A stretch of DNA of 64,000 bases from NCBI GenBank assembly GCA_047495785.1, contig JBLDXI010000024.1, positions 3,534,001-3,598,000 of the forward strand, given 5' to 3'. The notes under the pieces are model-generated. The model worked only from the letters and a program-made list of their open reading frames with translations, searched no databases and was not told where the DNA came from. Both the position numbers and the translations under genes were made by a program. The DNA is from Lepidodermella squamata. Taxonomy: Eukaryota > Gastrotricha. Shown one piece after another: positions 52,135 to 63,330 of the stretch (its first letter is position 1; each line of letters starts with the position of its first letter).

Positions 52135-52348
52135 CATAGTTATGAAAAATGAAGCTTGAATTTTCCCTGTGATGATGTGTGCTCGAATTTTTCAACGACC
52201 ATGCAGTTTTTGCGTGACAGCTTTCTGACAAGCATCGCTTTGAAACCGCGTGAAAAATAAACCAACTTTACTAAATAAAAAATAATGTTATCAAATCGCT
52301 GCAGAGTTAAAATTTAAAAAATGTTCATGTTATGAATGTTTATAAATC
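52135..52348. terminator. convergent 3' region of gene A and the LamG-channel gene
   Basis: 214 bp between two convergent stops, AT-rich. AATAAA words near 52255 and 52275 can serve plus-strand 3' end formation. Confidence 0.5.
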
Positions 52349-54581
52349 TTAAAACAATTTCTTCCCATCGAAGCGCAGGTAGAAAACATTAATGAAACCA
52401 AAGGCAAATAATGCGAGTATTAAGGCGGCGATATCGATGATTCTGATAATTCCGATACGCTTGCGACAAAATCGCTTTCCCGTAGAGTCTGCCGTAACAA
52501 ACACGCTGCACGTTAGCCAAAGGGTGACTAGTTGGTAAATGCAACAGGTCGTAGAAAGAAAAACCATCGCCTTCACATACTGACCTAACAGACATTCAAA
52601 GGGCCTTTTCGGGAGCTCTGAGATGACCTGGCCTTGTGCGACGGCTAAAGCTAGAAGCAGTGTTACCGTAAAGACAGGTCGGTCTCCTGAAGATGGGGGC
52701 ATAAGTAGGACAGCTATGTTCAAGAACCCAATAAAAGCAGTGGGCAAAACGTAATTCTGAATGTAGTAAGCTGGGTTGCGCTGAACTTCTAGCTGAAAGC
52801 TGACTGTAGCAACGTTGTACCCTCCGTACCGCTCCTCGCCGAACAATTGCTTTTGCGAGACGATACTCCATTCCGTTCCATCAGCAGCTAAATCATCGAC
52901 TATAAACAATTTCATATCGCGTTTGAAGTCAATCAGATTCAAAGCTCGCTGCAGAGCGAAATCGAAGCTGCAGGTCTGCCTGTCGAAAGGGAAATCATTC
53001 AGATTAAGCTGGCAATCTGCTCTATATTCGCCTTCTTGCGTCCAATAGAACTTGAAAGTTCGATTCTGCCCTGTTGTTGGTACAGTAGTAATCACTATAT
53101 CATTTCCTATTAGCATGCCTTTCATATTGATGTCAGAGTCGGCTCCTGAGATGAAACGAAGATGTGGCAGCCATATTTTCGAACTATCCGCGGTACCAAT
53201 TTGCTCTTCCTTTGTGTATACAGGTAGCTGAGGGAACTGATCTATTGGGCAAGTTGTGACTTGCCAAGTTTGAAAAAGCATCCCATTTACAGAAATCTGT
53301 TCGTCAACAGTTGAAATCGACTGAAGAGCTAGCAGGCGGAACGCAATGATGATAGGGTCAAAATTAGCTGGCGGAGCTGCCTTCTCTGAGCTGAAATCGT
53401 CACAAAAGTTGAGAATGGTCGATGAGGTCTCTTTGTATGATGAAGACTGGTTTCCTAGAAAAGGCACGAAATGCTTCCCATTCATTTTGTAAGGCTCCGC
53501 CTTATAGTTGGAAACTGGAGCAGGCATTGGTCTTGAGGTGGAAATCAATGAAAAAGCTATTTCATTCAAAGTGCGTAACCTACTTCGTCTGAGGCTGCTC
53601 GGTTGCAGCTTCGGTGGAAGTAGCTGCCTCTGTCTCCGCGGTGGAATCGGTTTTGATTGGTGGTAATTTTGTAGCAGTAGCTACGGTTGCAGCATCGGTG
53701 GAAGTGGCTGTCTCTGGGGTGGAATCTGTTTTGATTGTTGGTAAGTTTGTAGAAGTAGCTACCGAACGGCTTGTAGAGGGCTTGACAGTTGACGTGGCCG
53801 CTTCAAGAGGGTCACCGCCGCATGCGTTCGGTAGTGAAGCGATTTCATCGATTGTCAAAACTGTTGACCAGTACATGACACAACTCAGCTCGTCCTTCTT
53901 GGGCTGCATGCCAGAAAAGCCATTGTCGTGGTCCCAAAAGCCGAAATCAACCGGCGAAGTTGTCCCTGCCCTAGCAATTTTCACCTTCGTGCTTGAAAAC
54001 TTGGCCAAGCCGCCGGATGTTGCTGTCTGGCCGTGGGTGACTAATTCCTGAGTTGTAGCGTTGTAAGTAATAGCCACGAACATCCATCCATCGATATCAC
54101 GGCCTTGATAAGGCGCAAGATTGATTGCAGACGTTGCGTACTTACTGACCGAGTAAAACCGCATAACTAACGACCCCATTTGGCAAATCACAGCAAAATT
54201 TTCATCCTGAGCCACGAGCTCGTGCCCGTCGATGAAATCGCAAGGCGATGCGAAGTAGAAAGCTAGAGTGAATGTCACGCTGTTAGGGACGTAGAAATAG
54301 TAAGCTAGGTAAGTTCGGCTCTGAGAGACCGTGAACGATCCTATACCAAACGGGCCTGACGTCGCGTTCAATACGCCAACACCGGCATAAGTCGGGTCGA
54401 AGCTTTTACCTTTAGAGTCATACCGATCTTTCCCGGATTTCGCGGTCAAAGGCCAAAATCCGTTCAAGCTAGACAGTTGGGGTAGCTGACTGAAACCTGG
54501 TGCCAACGTAGTAGTTGCAGCTGCTGTTACGCCTGCTTGAATAAGGCTCAGAAACGCCAAAGTTAATACTTCTAATACCAT
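52349..54581 (-). CDS. Cys-loop ligand-gated ion channel with N-terminal LamG and mucin stalk
   Basis: Two exons on the minus strand, 53584-54581 and 52349-53531, joined across a 52-bp phase-2 intron that removes an in-frame stop; 726 residues. Order: signal peptide (MVLEVLTLAFLSLIQAG), LamG-like domain about residues 38-260 (GFWPLTAK at the start, WMFVAITYN, ELSCVMYWSTVL at the end), a Thr/Ser/Ala-rich stalk of about 80 residues with repeated TKLPPIKTDST-type units, then a full pentameric channel subunit. The channel part has the Cys-loop (C-x13-C, around LNLNDFPFDRQT), M1 (NYVLPTAFIGFLNIAVLL), M2 (FTVTLLLALAVAQGQVI), M3 (VKAMVFLSTTCCIYQLVTLW) and M4 near the C-terminus. There is no PAR motif before M2, so cation selectivity is more likely. 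The M3-M4 loop is only about 20 residues and there is no vicinal cysteine pair in loop C. Ligand unknown. Confidence 0.82.
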
Positions 54582-55137
54582 CTTTTTATCAAATCTGATC
54601 TCTGCCCGAGTTTCAAGCTTTGGAAATACGCAACAGGAAATTTGAAATGTGCTGACTTTTGATCTCCTGTGAGCTGTTCAAATTGGCAAAACATTTAATA
54701 AAAATTAATCCAGGGTTTTTTAATTTAGAGGTCTATTCTGGAGTGATGTTTACACGCGTCGTCAAGCCGAGTGATTTCTGCGATCGTTCGCGAATAAAAA
54801 TTGATCACATCGAAACTTATATAGCTCATAAATATTGCGAGGTAAAATCGATGGGCGTGTTTAACCTTGCGTTGCACATTGCCAATGGCTGCGGCGGCTT
54901 CGAACCGAACAGCCTATCGATTTGTGGATGAGAATAAAGACGCAAATGAATTAGCAATGCAAAGCGTAAAGAAAAGAATAAGAGCTTTCAAGCATATAGA
55001 ACGATACCAACTAGTCCGATCATCTGAAAGAGTGTAACTTACACTTCGAATGCCAAAAGATATACTCAAATTAAAGCTGGGAATCCTTTCTTAAATCTAG
55101 AACCATTGGTTGATAATAAGGTGCGACTAAATCAGTC
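54582..55137. promoter_or_regulatory. divergent promoter region, LamG-channel / gene B
   Basis: 556 bp between divergent start codons. No convincing gene; presumably both promoters lie here, which could link expression of the two LamG genes. Confidence 0.4.
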
Positions 55138-58100
55138 ATGGAGCCCTATTCCTTGGGCTTGGTGATAACATTCCTGATCCTTGGTAAGCTGTGCGATATT
55201 TTCATAGGAAAATCGGCGAATTTATATATTTTCCCAGATTTTAGCCCAGGTGTAAAGACCCAGTGTCCGTCTACTTTCCCAACGCCACCGAACTACGCGC
55301 TACCGGATACGTACGACGTCACTAATGGAGCTGTTATCAACTATTACTGCCCAGCGCATTTCGTCAGGTTGCAATTTCATTATTTCAAAATTTTAACTTT
55401 GGACTTCACTGTAACAGCTCGTATAAGGACAAGTTTACCCGTAGCGCTGGGAAACTCACCTGCACTGGAACGACTTGGAAACCTGATTTTAATAATTGCG
55501 AGCGTGAGCTTATCTTGTGTCCTTTGAAAAAAAATTCCATATTTAATTTGATTGATGGACGAGTTTCAGCGTGGTCATTTATTGCTTTGACCTAGATTCG
55601 AAGGTCTTGTGATTTAATTTAGGTCACGCACAACTCTTCTGCGCACTATAATTATTTCTTTTTCTAGCTGCTTCATGTTACCCGCCGTGCACTGATGAGG
55701 GTGTGTGTAAATGCGGTCGTTACAGTTGCCGCTGCGAGTGCAACCCACCCTACACCGGAGCCGATTGCAGCATCGATTTCTCGCAGCTGCCGAAATACCA
55801 GAACGCAGCGCTTTTCTACGCATTCGGCGACCCGCATTGGATAGCGCAGCCGGACAAGAGCCTAACCGAGCCTTTCGTCATGGATTTGACCGGCCAGGGC
55901 AGGCACGGCCAGATAAAGAGCAACCAGAATCGCAGGCCGCATCTTACTTCATACGCGCTGGGCTGCACCGCCGCCTCGGCCGGCGGCCGTGGTTACATGG
56001 CGATGTCATTTACCGAAAACCCAACCCCGCTACCTATCAACGGCTGGGTTGAATGCGTAGATCCGACTTACTCATTCGCAAACATCTCAATAACCTCATC
56101 GTCCAAGCTGACATACATGTGGTTTTACGATAAACACGTAAATGCCGAATCGTTGTTTCTCAATTACAAGTCTTCAGCGTCAAGCGCTGGAGTCACGCTG
56201 TCGACAACCAACGCCCAGCCGTTATTGTACTATACGAGTGGTGGAACTTATGCCTCGAAGTCAGTGCCATCGGGCTATGCCACATCCATGGGGATTGGTT
56301 ACTGCTACAGTTTGTTGCACTTCGAAATTGACATGACAACTCCGGCGTTCCAAGCTGAAATTGATAGTGCAGCATTGAAAAGCGCATCGATAACTGGTAT
56401 AAGCAATTCGAATACGAACGGGTTTTACCTGGGTTACAACAGTAACGCTGCCTCGCTGGCTGCTCCAACAAATGCTTTTATTTCGGGCGGAATTTCTGGG
56501 TTCGCAATTTACAACACAGTTGGCCTAACCTTGACAGACCGCAGCGACTACGACAATTTCGTCCGAGATGCTTACGGAAGTGCGTTTCATTAGTTTTCGA
56601 TATTTTTTACTACTTTTACAGCGTGTCCCACAAGTTGCGCAATAATTTTTTTTATTTTGACACAATATTTTGAATTTTTCTAGAAATTTGAACTAATTTT
56701 GTGAAATTAAGCCCATTTGGGGAATCTTCTATTCTTTATCCACTCATAATTTACCGAAGAAATAAAAAATTTACTAGAGAAAACCCTGAAAGCCTTGATA
56801 GTCACTGGTTCGGTAATATTCGGGTTTTACATGGTTGGATCAAATTTCTTCGGATTTTTTTTAATCCTATTAGCAAAAGACGTACTTAAATACTATTTTA
56901 TATGGCATTTACGATTTTTCTAAGATTTTCCGCTCTCATTTTAGACGTCTCATGGATCCTTTCCTTTTGGGTTACTTATGGGACATGTTGAATTCATGTT
57001 TTGTTTCCTATTTTTCGAATTTTAGAAAATTTTAATCTCTCTAATTTTTATTTTTTCATCATAATTATTCGAATTTTTTATTTAGCGGGAAGTGCTTATT
57101 TGCCGAATAACCTCGCTACAATGGTGCCGTGTAATGTCCCACCTACGAACATGCTCTACGGCATTCCTCTCCAAATGTTGATCAATCTAGCAACCGGGCA
57201 AAAGATCGACTACTACAGCCTGGGTTTTTACATGTCCGGAGTGAGTCAAATTCATCAGGATTTTAATTTAGAGGATTAACGTTTTCCCGAATTAGACTTC
57301 TCGGTCGCTGAGCGCAACCTGCTCCGCCACAGGCTGGACGAAAGCAGCAACTGGATTCGATCAGGCGGCATGTAAATTTGAACATTTTATTTTTCGATTA
57401 TTTTGTAAGAAATTTTAGTGTCAACATGCAACCCTCTTTGCCAAAATGTGGGCACTTGCGATTGCCTTGCTTCTGGGAAATGTTGGTGTACTTGCCCGAC
57501 GAATTATGCCGGGCAAGATTGTTCAATCAGTCGCGGTAATTTGATGATATTTTCTCCGAAATTGGAAATTATTTATTGATCCGAAATTATAAAGCAAACC
57601 TCGGCACGGGAGTCATTGCATTTTGGCCGATGATGAGCGACGCTATTAAGCCGCAGTCGAGCACGGTATTCGCAGCAGAGGACATGTCCAGTTCTGCGAA
57701 TGATCTTGTCCTTGGAAATATTGGTAGAAAATTTCAAATGTATTCTTCTATTCATTGATTCTCAAATTTTGAATAGCCCTGACTTCTGGACCTTTCACTG
57801 GAGGTGACACTGCTTACACTGGAATTTATTTGAAGTGAGTTCGAATATTTACTCCGTTAATTTTTATATGATTTATAATTTAAATCTTAATTTAATTTTA
57901 ATTTTTCAATTTTTCAACTTCGAAATTTTTAATTTGTTGTTAATTTATTATATTTTTAATTGTTTTAATTTTTAATTTTTCAATTTTTTGCAATTTTAGT
58001 GAGCTTCGAGCCGTCGCACTTGGCCAGGCGTTGAATCCTCCCCCGATTGTAGCTACCACATCCTTTACGATTTTATTCTACTTCAAATACACGGAAGCTC

Positions 58101-61100
58101 CATCGAATAAACAACGGCCGCTATTTTTCTACACCAGCCCAGCCAATTCGCCGCTGTCGTCCGTTTCTTTCATCCTCGACGATACAACCGGGGCGATTCA
58201 ATTCCAGCCCGACCAGGTCGTTTTGCATCACGAAGGCGTGACATTTTCCGATAATTGGGGCACGTGGATTCCGGCTAAAATTGCATATAATGCCACCGCC
58301 CAAATGATGGGAACCGCGTCGTTCGACGACCATCCACTGACGACAACGCCGGTTACGGTTGCTTCGGTGACTGGGACGACGTTTTTCGTCGGTTACCGCG
58401 ACGATACGGATACGGTGGCTGAGATTGCGATATCGTGTGTTGGCATCTATAACACGATTTACTCGTCAACTCTAGCGCAACAACACGGGCAAAGCTGCGG
58501 CTTATTTGCAAAGCGAAGTAATATTTAGCTTGAGAGACTTAAAATTAGCATAAATGGAAAATCATTGGAAAATTTCAAAAAATCTCAAAAAATTATAGGT
58601 GAAGTTCTTGAAGTTGACCTCTGACGAAAGCTTACGAGACTGGTCATTTTTCATTAAAAATGACTAAAATTACCCTACGTCGCGGTATACAGCGTGTTCT
58701 ATAAGTAACACAAACAGAAAAATTACCCGGAAATTGGTTCAGAAACTTTAAAATGAGAGAAAACGTCACATCTCATAGCCAGAGAAATCTTGGAGAAATC
58801 TTGGAAAGTTTCAACATTTGAAAAATCCGGAGAAATTCGGTCTAACCGGCTAAAATACCGAAAAATACCGAATCAGTTACCATGAGAGTTTTTCGGGTTT
58901 TCCCAGTAAATTTTTAATTTTATCGGGGTGAAATCTCGGATGAAGAATGAAAAATTCTCCAGGTATGTTTAATTTAAAAGATAGCTGAATTTCCAGCAAA
59001 AATATGCAAAATTTGAAAATGGTTGCGCAATTATGGCGCATGCTTTATAGTCTGGAAAATAATTCGATATTATTGTCTCAATTTTTCTAGAATGCCCGGC
59101 TCTAGCGGCGGTTTCAACGCTGCCAAACGCTGTTACGACTGGTATAACAAACTACGGTGGGTAGAAATTTTCACGAACAATTGAATTTTATAAATTTTCC
59201 TATAATTCATAGCAAATCAAGCTGTTACTTATACATGCTATAACGGCTACAAATGGAGCCTGTCAGGATACGTAACTCAGAAAGCGAGAATGAACTGTTA
59301 TCAAACAACCGCATCAATGCTACCAACTCTGTAAATCATCTAGAACTACAGGGACCGGCAGAAGTTATTCTACAGACGCATTACTTATTATCATTATTGT
59401 CATCATTAGGAGTCATGTGACCGTCAATTTCTTCAACTTCTTCAACCCCATACGCGAAATTTCGGCACGAAATTGAAGAAGTTGAAGAAATTGACGGTCA
59501 CATGACTCCTAATGATGACAATAATGATAATAAGTAATGCGTCTGTAGAATAACTTCTGCCGGTCCCTGTAAATGAATTAAATATTATGTCATCTATATT
59601 TTTTTTTAGTTACTGGAATGAGGGCACCGCTAGCGGTTATTACGGTTCTTGTACAGGTAACTCTTGCTAGGGCATCTTTTAGACTTACATTATGGAAAAT
59701 TTCAAAATAGCCCACACGACTTGCTTTCCAACATGCGTAGCCGGCCAGGGAAGTAAGTTGCAAATATTCGTGGCTTGAAATGGGGTTTCAAAACAATATT
59801 TCAGCGTGTTCCTCGTCTGGATCGCCCAAGACTTGTACCTGTAATTCAGGATTCGCTGGTGTAGATTGTTCGATATGTATGTTTGGATTGAAATTTTAAT
59901 TTTAATAAATAAATAAATAAATAAATTTAATTTAATTAATTTTAATTTAATTGCTTTTTAATTAAAATATTTGTTTCAGCTCTAAATTTATTCCCGACGA
60001 GATGCAACCTGGTCTCGCTGTGGCCTTTGACCTCGAACCAAATCGATTCCTCAGGCCGTTTAGTCGATATCATGTCCCCGACCAACTTCGCTATCTTCGA
60101 CCGAACCGCCGTTTATTTCCCGGACAACGGACCCTTCTCAGCCCCGAGCGGCCTCGGCTGGGGCCCCCTTGAAATTCAACCAACCACCCCGGCTGGTTCG
60201 GTGAAAGTTCAGTCAACCGCAGCGCCGTTCCAGCTCGATGCGCCTTGGACGATTTCGGCCTACGTTCGATTCAGCCCGACCGCGACGTGGTCAGCTTCCT
60301 ACCCTTTCATCGCGTACAAAAACGACGGAGTTGCCTCGAACTCGCCGATAATCTACCTTGACCCTAATGGCAACGCAATGCTGAAATACACATCTGGAGG
60401 CGTTCAAAGATCGGTAACCTTCCCGAAACCGGGCGCAAGTTGGATTGGCGTTGGTCTAGCCTGGCGATTCGTTTCGTTCGTCTACGATTCGGCAAATCTT
60501 CAAATTATGATGTATATCGATGGAAATAACGGTGGCTGGAGCGCCGCGTTAGCTAACAAACCTGTTTTTCGAGCTGATGAGCTTTGGATTGGGACTTCAG
60601 ATGTTGCGAGTGATTCACCCTTCGAAGGTTCAATCGCGTGTTTATCGATTTATAACTGGGCCTTGACCGCGGCCCAAATCACGCAGCTCGGCCTGGCTTG
60701 CTCGAAGGTTCTAGGATCGACTGCAGTTGTAGCCGCGGCTTCAACGGCTTGTATGGCCTGTACTGCGGCGTCGCTACCCTCGCCGGGTATGTCGATGATC
60801 GATACTAATCAGTATATGATAGCGGCTGGGTCAACTGTTAATTACAAGTCAGTGCCTTTCACGCAATTCGCATCTTCGACGAACCCGGTTCGAACGGCTA
60901 CTGTCACATGTTTAGGTACTACTGGAACTTGGACGGCTTTGACGACTATTAATTCCTTCAGTAAGCTACTCTATTAATTTTGAGTTGCTCTGTTGAATTT
61001 TACCTATTTATTTTTAGGCCGAGCGTGCGATCCGCCGTGTGAAAATGAGTAAGTCTAGAATTAATTGAATATTCCCTAAGCTTGAACTTAGACAAGAATT

Positions 61101-62971
61101 CATTAATTTTAAGGTTATATGAAAGAACTGTATTGAATCTCCTGCTTCAAGCTCAAAGCCGAAAAATTAGTTTGAAATTTATTTAAAATTTAAATTAACT
61201 TTGAAATAACATATCTGATAATAATCTTTTTACTATTATTTTTTAACCCTGTTCAAAATAATAATCATATTGAATAAACACCATGTTTAAATTAATCAAT
61301 TTTAATTTTAATTTTTTTTTCAAATTGAAATGCTGCTGTGGATCCGAAATGGATACCTAGCGCCGCTAGTGTAACGGTATCATACAAGATTCCCATTCTT
61401 GTGACCCGGGTTCGACTCCCGGGCGGCGCAACACGCTTTTTGGAGATTGATTCAACTAGATTAGGTATAATGTAATCGACTTCGGAATCGATTCAATAAT
61501 CGAATCAAAGCAGGGTGCTTCAAGCAGCCCTTGTGGCCTAATGGCAAGGCGTCGGCCTCCTAAGCCGAAGATTGCGGGTTCGAGTCCCGCCGGGGGTGCA
61601 ATATTTTTGAGGACTTGGCTCCTTGGTAATATCAATAATTTTACGCGAGATAGGGTGCGCAAAAAGTATTTCGCCCCCGGTGGGACTCGAACCCACAATC
61701 TTTGAATTAGAAGTCCAACGCCTTGCCATTAGGCCACGAGGGCTGTTGAGAAACCCTGGTCTCAATTCAATCTTCAACCGATCGTGACTGAATCTAATCT
61801 TTAAAAATTCAAAAGATGATGCGCCGCCCGGGAGTCGAACCCGGGTCACAAGAATGGGAATCTTGTATGATGCCGTTACACTAGCGGCGCTTGGTGAATA
61901 AATTCTGCTAGGCGATAGGAAAGGAATTTTTCGCTTTTTAATCAATTTTCTTTTCTAGGGGGAAATGCGTCTGCACCTCTGCGACTTGCTCTTGTGTATG
62001 CAGAGCTGCTTTCACCGGAATCGACTGTGCCTACCCCGTGAGCCTGAACTCAATTCTAACCACCGCAACCGCTTTCTGGCCTCTAACCCTCGATACGACA
62101 GCTTTCATCTCCGGCCAATCAACAGCGATGGCACTGGACGTTTCCGGCAAAAACAACCATTTAGCCGTTGGAACCGGGGTAGCCCGCGATGTGGGCCCTT
62201 GGAGCACCCAGGACAGCGCCGTGCGGCTCCGAAACACAATTCTAACCGGCAGCTCTAACTACCTGGTCTCGAACCTAACAACCACCCTAATGACAGCTGG
62301 AACTAACGCCGCAATCCTATTCTACGTTAAATGGAACGCAAATACTTACAACCAGCCAATTTTCGCGTTTCAAACCCCGGCAGCTTCAACTCAGATGTCG
62401 ATATTAGCCATCGAAGAGTCGAGTGGCCAGTTGCTCCACTCATCCTCCGCAACAGCTAGTTTAATGCCGAATAACGGCGCGGTTTTCACCTCTGGATCTT
62501 GGGTATCAGGCCGGATAAGCTACAGCCCGTCCGGATCTTCGAATAAGTTCGGCTCAGCGACTGGTAGCAACGACCCGTCCAGCTTTTCCACCACTGTAAC
62601 CCTTGCGACTTCGACCAGTTTCGCCCTAGGGTTCGATTCTTGGGCGAAAAGGGGTGCCGATGTTTCGCTGGCTTGTGTAGCAGTTTACGGCGCCTCGGCT
62701 TACGCTACCCCGACTATGGCCCAAAATCACGAACAGGCGTGTCAGATTTTTGCGAAGAAGCGATGTTCGACTGCGCCGTCGCCCGGGACCTTTCAGGTGG
62801 GTCCGGCCACTCTGGCGCCGCTGGCGAACAGCCGCGCTTATTACTGGTGTTATTCGAGTTACCACGTGTCGAATGCGAGGGGTACGACGCTGACTTGCCA
62901 GCATGGCGCAATGTCGTATACGCCGACTAATCCGAGCTGGAGTTCAGCATCGCCTACAAATTGCGTTGCAG
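55138..62971 (+). CDS. LamG-array protein, tandem paralogue of gene A ectodomain (gene B, 3' end beyond window)
   Basis: Eighteen exons read with consistent phase: 55138-55183, 55238-55367, 55418-55503, 55668-56579, 57086-57240, 57296-57371, 57419-57535, 57595-57723, 57777-57834, 58000-58517, 59091-59156, 59213-59330, 59610-59656, 59711-59752, 59805-59876, 59980-60960, 61018-61048 and 61959-62971; 1532 residues visible. Signal peptide, CCP, EGF (CYPPCTDEGVCKC), LamG1, EGF, LamG2, CCP, EGF, LamG3 (PDNGPFSAPSGLGWG), CCP, EGF (CDPPCEN split across two exons), LamG4 and CCP4. Module order and most intron phases follow gene A, but gene A exons 2 to 6 correspond to one 912-bp exon here, and the Cys/Trp-rich insertion of LamG1 is absent. 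The open phase-1 donor at 62972 means the gene continues to the right; whether it ends in a polycystin channel cannot be seen. The acceptor at 57594 (ATAAAG) is weak. Confidence 0.75.
59347..59571. repeat. perfect inverted repeat, 99-bp arms, in gene B intron
   Basis: Left arm 59347-59445, right arm 59473-59571, loop 27 nt. The arms appear fully complementary. The ends read TACAGGGACCGGC and its complement, so the element may be a fold-back MITE inserted at a TA target like Tc1/mariner relatives. It occupies most of the intron 59331-59609. Confidence 0.92.
61360..61430 (+). tRNA. tRNA-Gly (CCC)
   Basis: 71 nt including discriminator A. Acceptor GCGCCGC pairs with GCGGCGC; anticodon stem CAAGA/TCTTG encloses TTCCCAT, giving CCC; T-stem CCGGG/CCCGG with loop TTCGACT. 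The pol III terminator TTTTT starts at 61437. It lies inside the gene B intron 61049-61958, same strand as gene B. Confidence 0.95.
61527..61598 (+). tRNA. tRNA-Arg (CCT)
   Basis: 72 nt. Acceptor GCCCTTG pairs with CGGGGGT using G-U pairs; anticodon loop CTCCTAA gives CCT (reads AGG); T-stem GCGGG/CCCGC. A TTTTT terminator follows within 10 bp. Inside the same gene B intron. Confidence 0.9.
61672..61743 (-). tRNA. tRNA-Arg (TCT)
   Basis: 72 nt on the minus strand. Acceptor GCCCTCG/CGGGGGC; anticodon stem TTGGA/TTCAA with loop CTTCTAA gives TCT (reads AGA); T-stem GTGGG/CCCAC. A TTTTT terminator lies just beyond its 3' end. It is similar along most of its length to the CCT gene 74 bp away in opposite orientation, with compensated stem changes. 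Confidence 0.9.
61820..61890 (-). tRNA. tRNA-Gly (CCC)
   Basis: 71 nt on the minus strand, identical to the copy at 61360 apart from one base in the D-loop region. The 3' flank reads ATCATCTTTT. Inside the gene B intron, antisense to gene B. Confidence 0.95.
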
Positions 62972-62988
62972 GTGGGGATTTTCTAAAT

Positions 62989-63330
62989 TACCGTAATTTT
63001 CAGTATAAAGGCCGCGGCGAGTAATTTTCCTGTTTTCCGAGAAATGGGTCAAAATTGCGGCGATTAATCGGGTGCGGTCTTTATTCGAGTGCGGCCCTTA
63101 TTTTTCCCAAGTTTCGATTTTGATAGGCAGCATTGTATTTCCCCTGGAAGTCTATAAAGGGTGTCAGCGTGCGGCTTAAGGTCGCTGAGACCTAATCGCT
63201 TGAACAGTGCGGTGATTAAACGAGTGCGGCCTTTATTAACATCCAAAGTTGGTTTTAAGGGTGATTTTTCAGCGATTATTCACGTGCGGCCTTTATTCGG
63301 GTAGCGGCCTTTATACTGAAAATTACGGTA
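62989..63330. mobile_element. MITE with 27-bp perfect terminal inverted repeats
   Basis: 342 bp. The left terminus (62989-63015) begins TACCGTAATTTTC; the right terminus (63304-63330) is its exact reverse complement, ending in TA, consistent with a TA target-site duplication. The interior repeats GTGCGG and CTTTATT words several times and has no coding frame. It starts 17 bp after the gene B donor site, so it lies in the following intron. Likely Tc1/mariner-related (inference from TA). Confidence 0.85.

Noticed and set aside
53532-53583. Reading the LamG part and the channel part as two separate genes because of the in-frame stop at 53581
   Set aside because: A 52-bp GT-AG intron with matching phase 2 removes the stop, the channel part lacks its own signal peptide, and the LamG part alone would be a short secreted protein with a dangling stalk.
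56701-56889. 62-codon frame between gene B exons
   Set aside because: It lies in the intron 56580-57085, and the flanking exons join in phase and match gene A without it.
61456-61945. Open frames on the minus strand across the tRNA cluster
   Set aside because: They are translations of tRNA genes and their antisense, a known source of false proteins.
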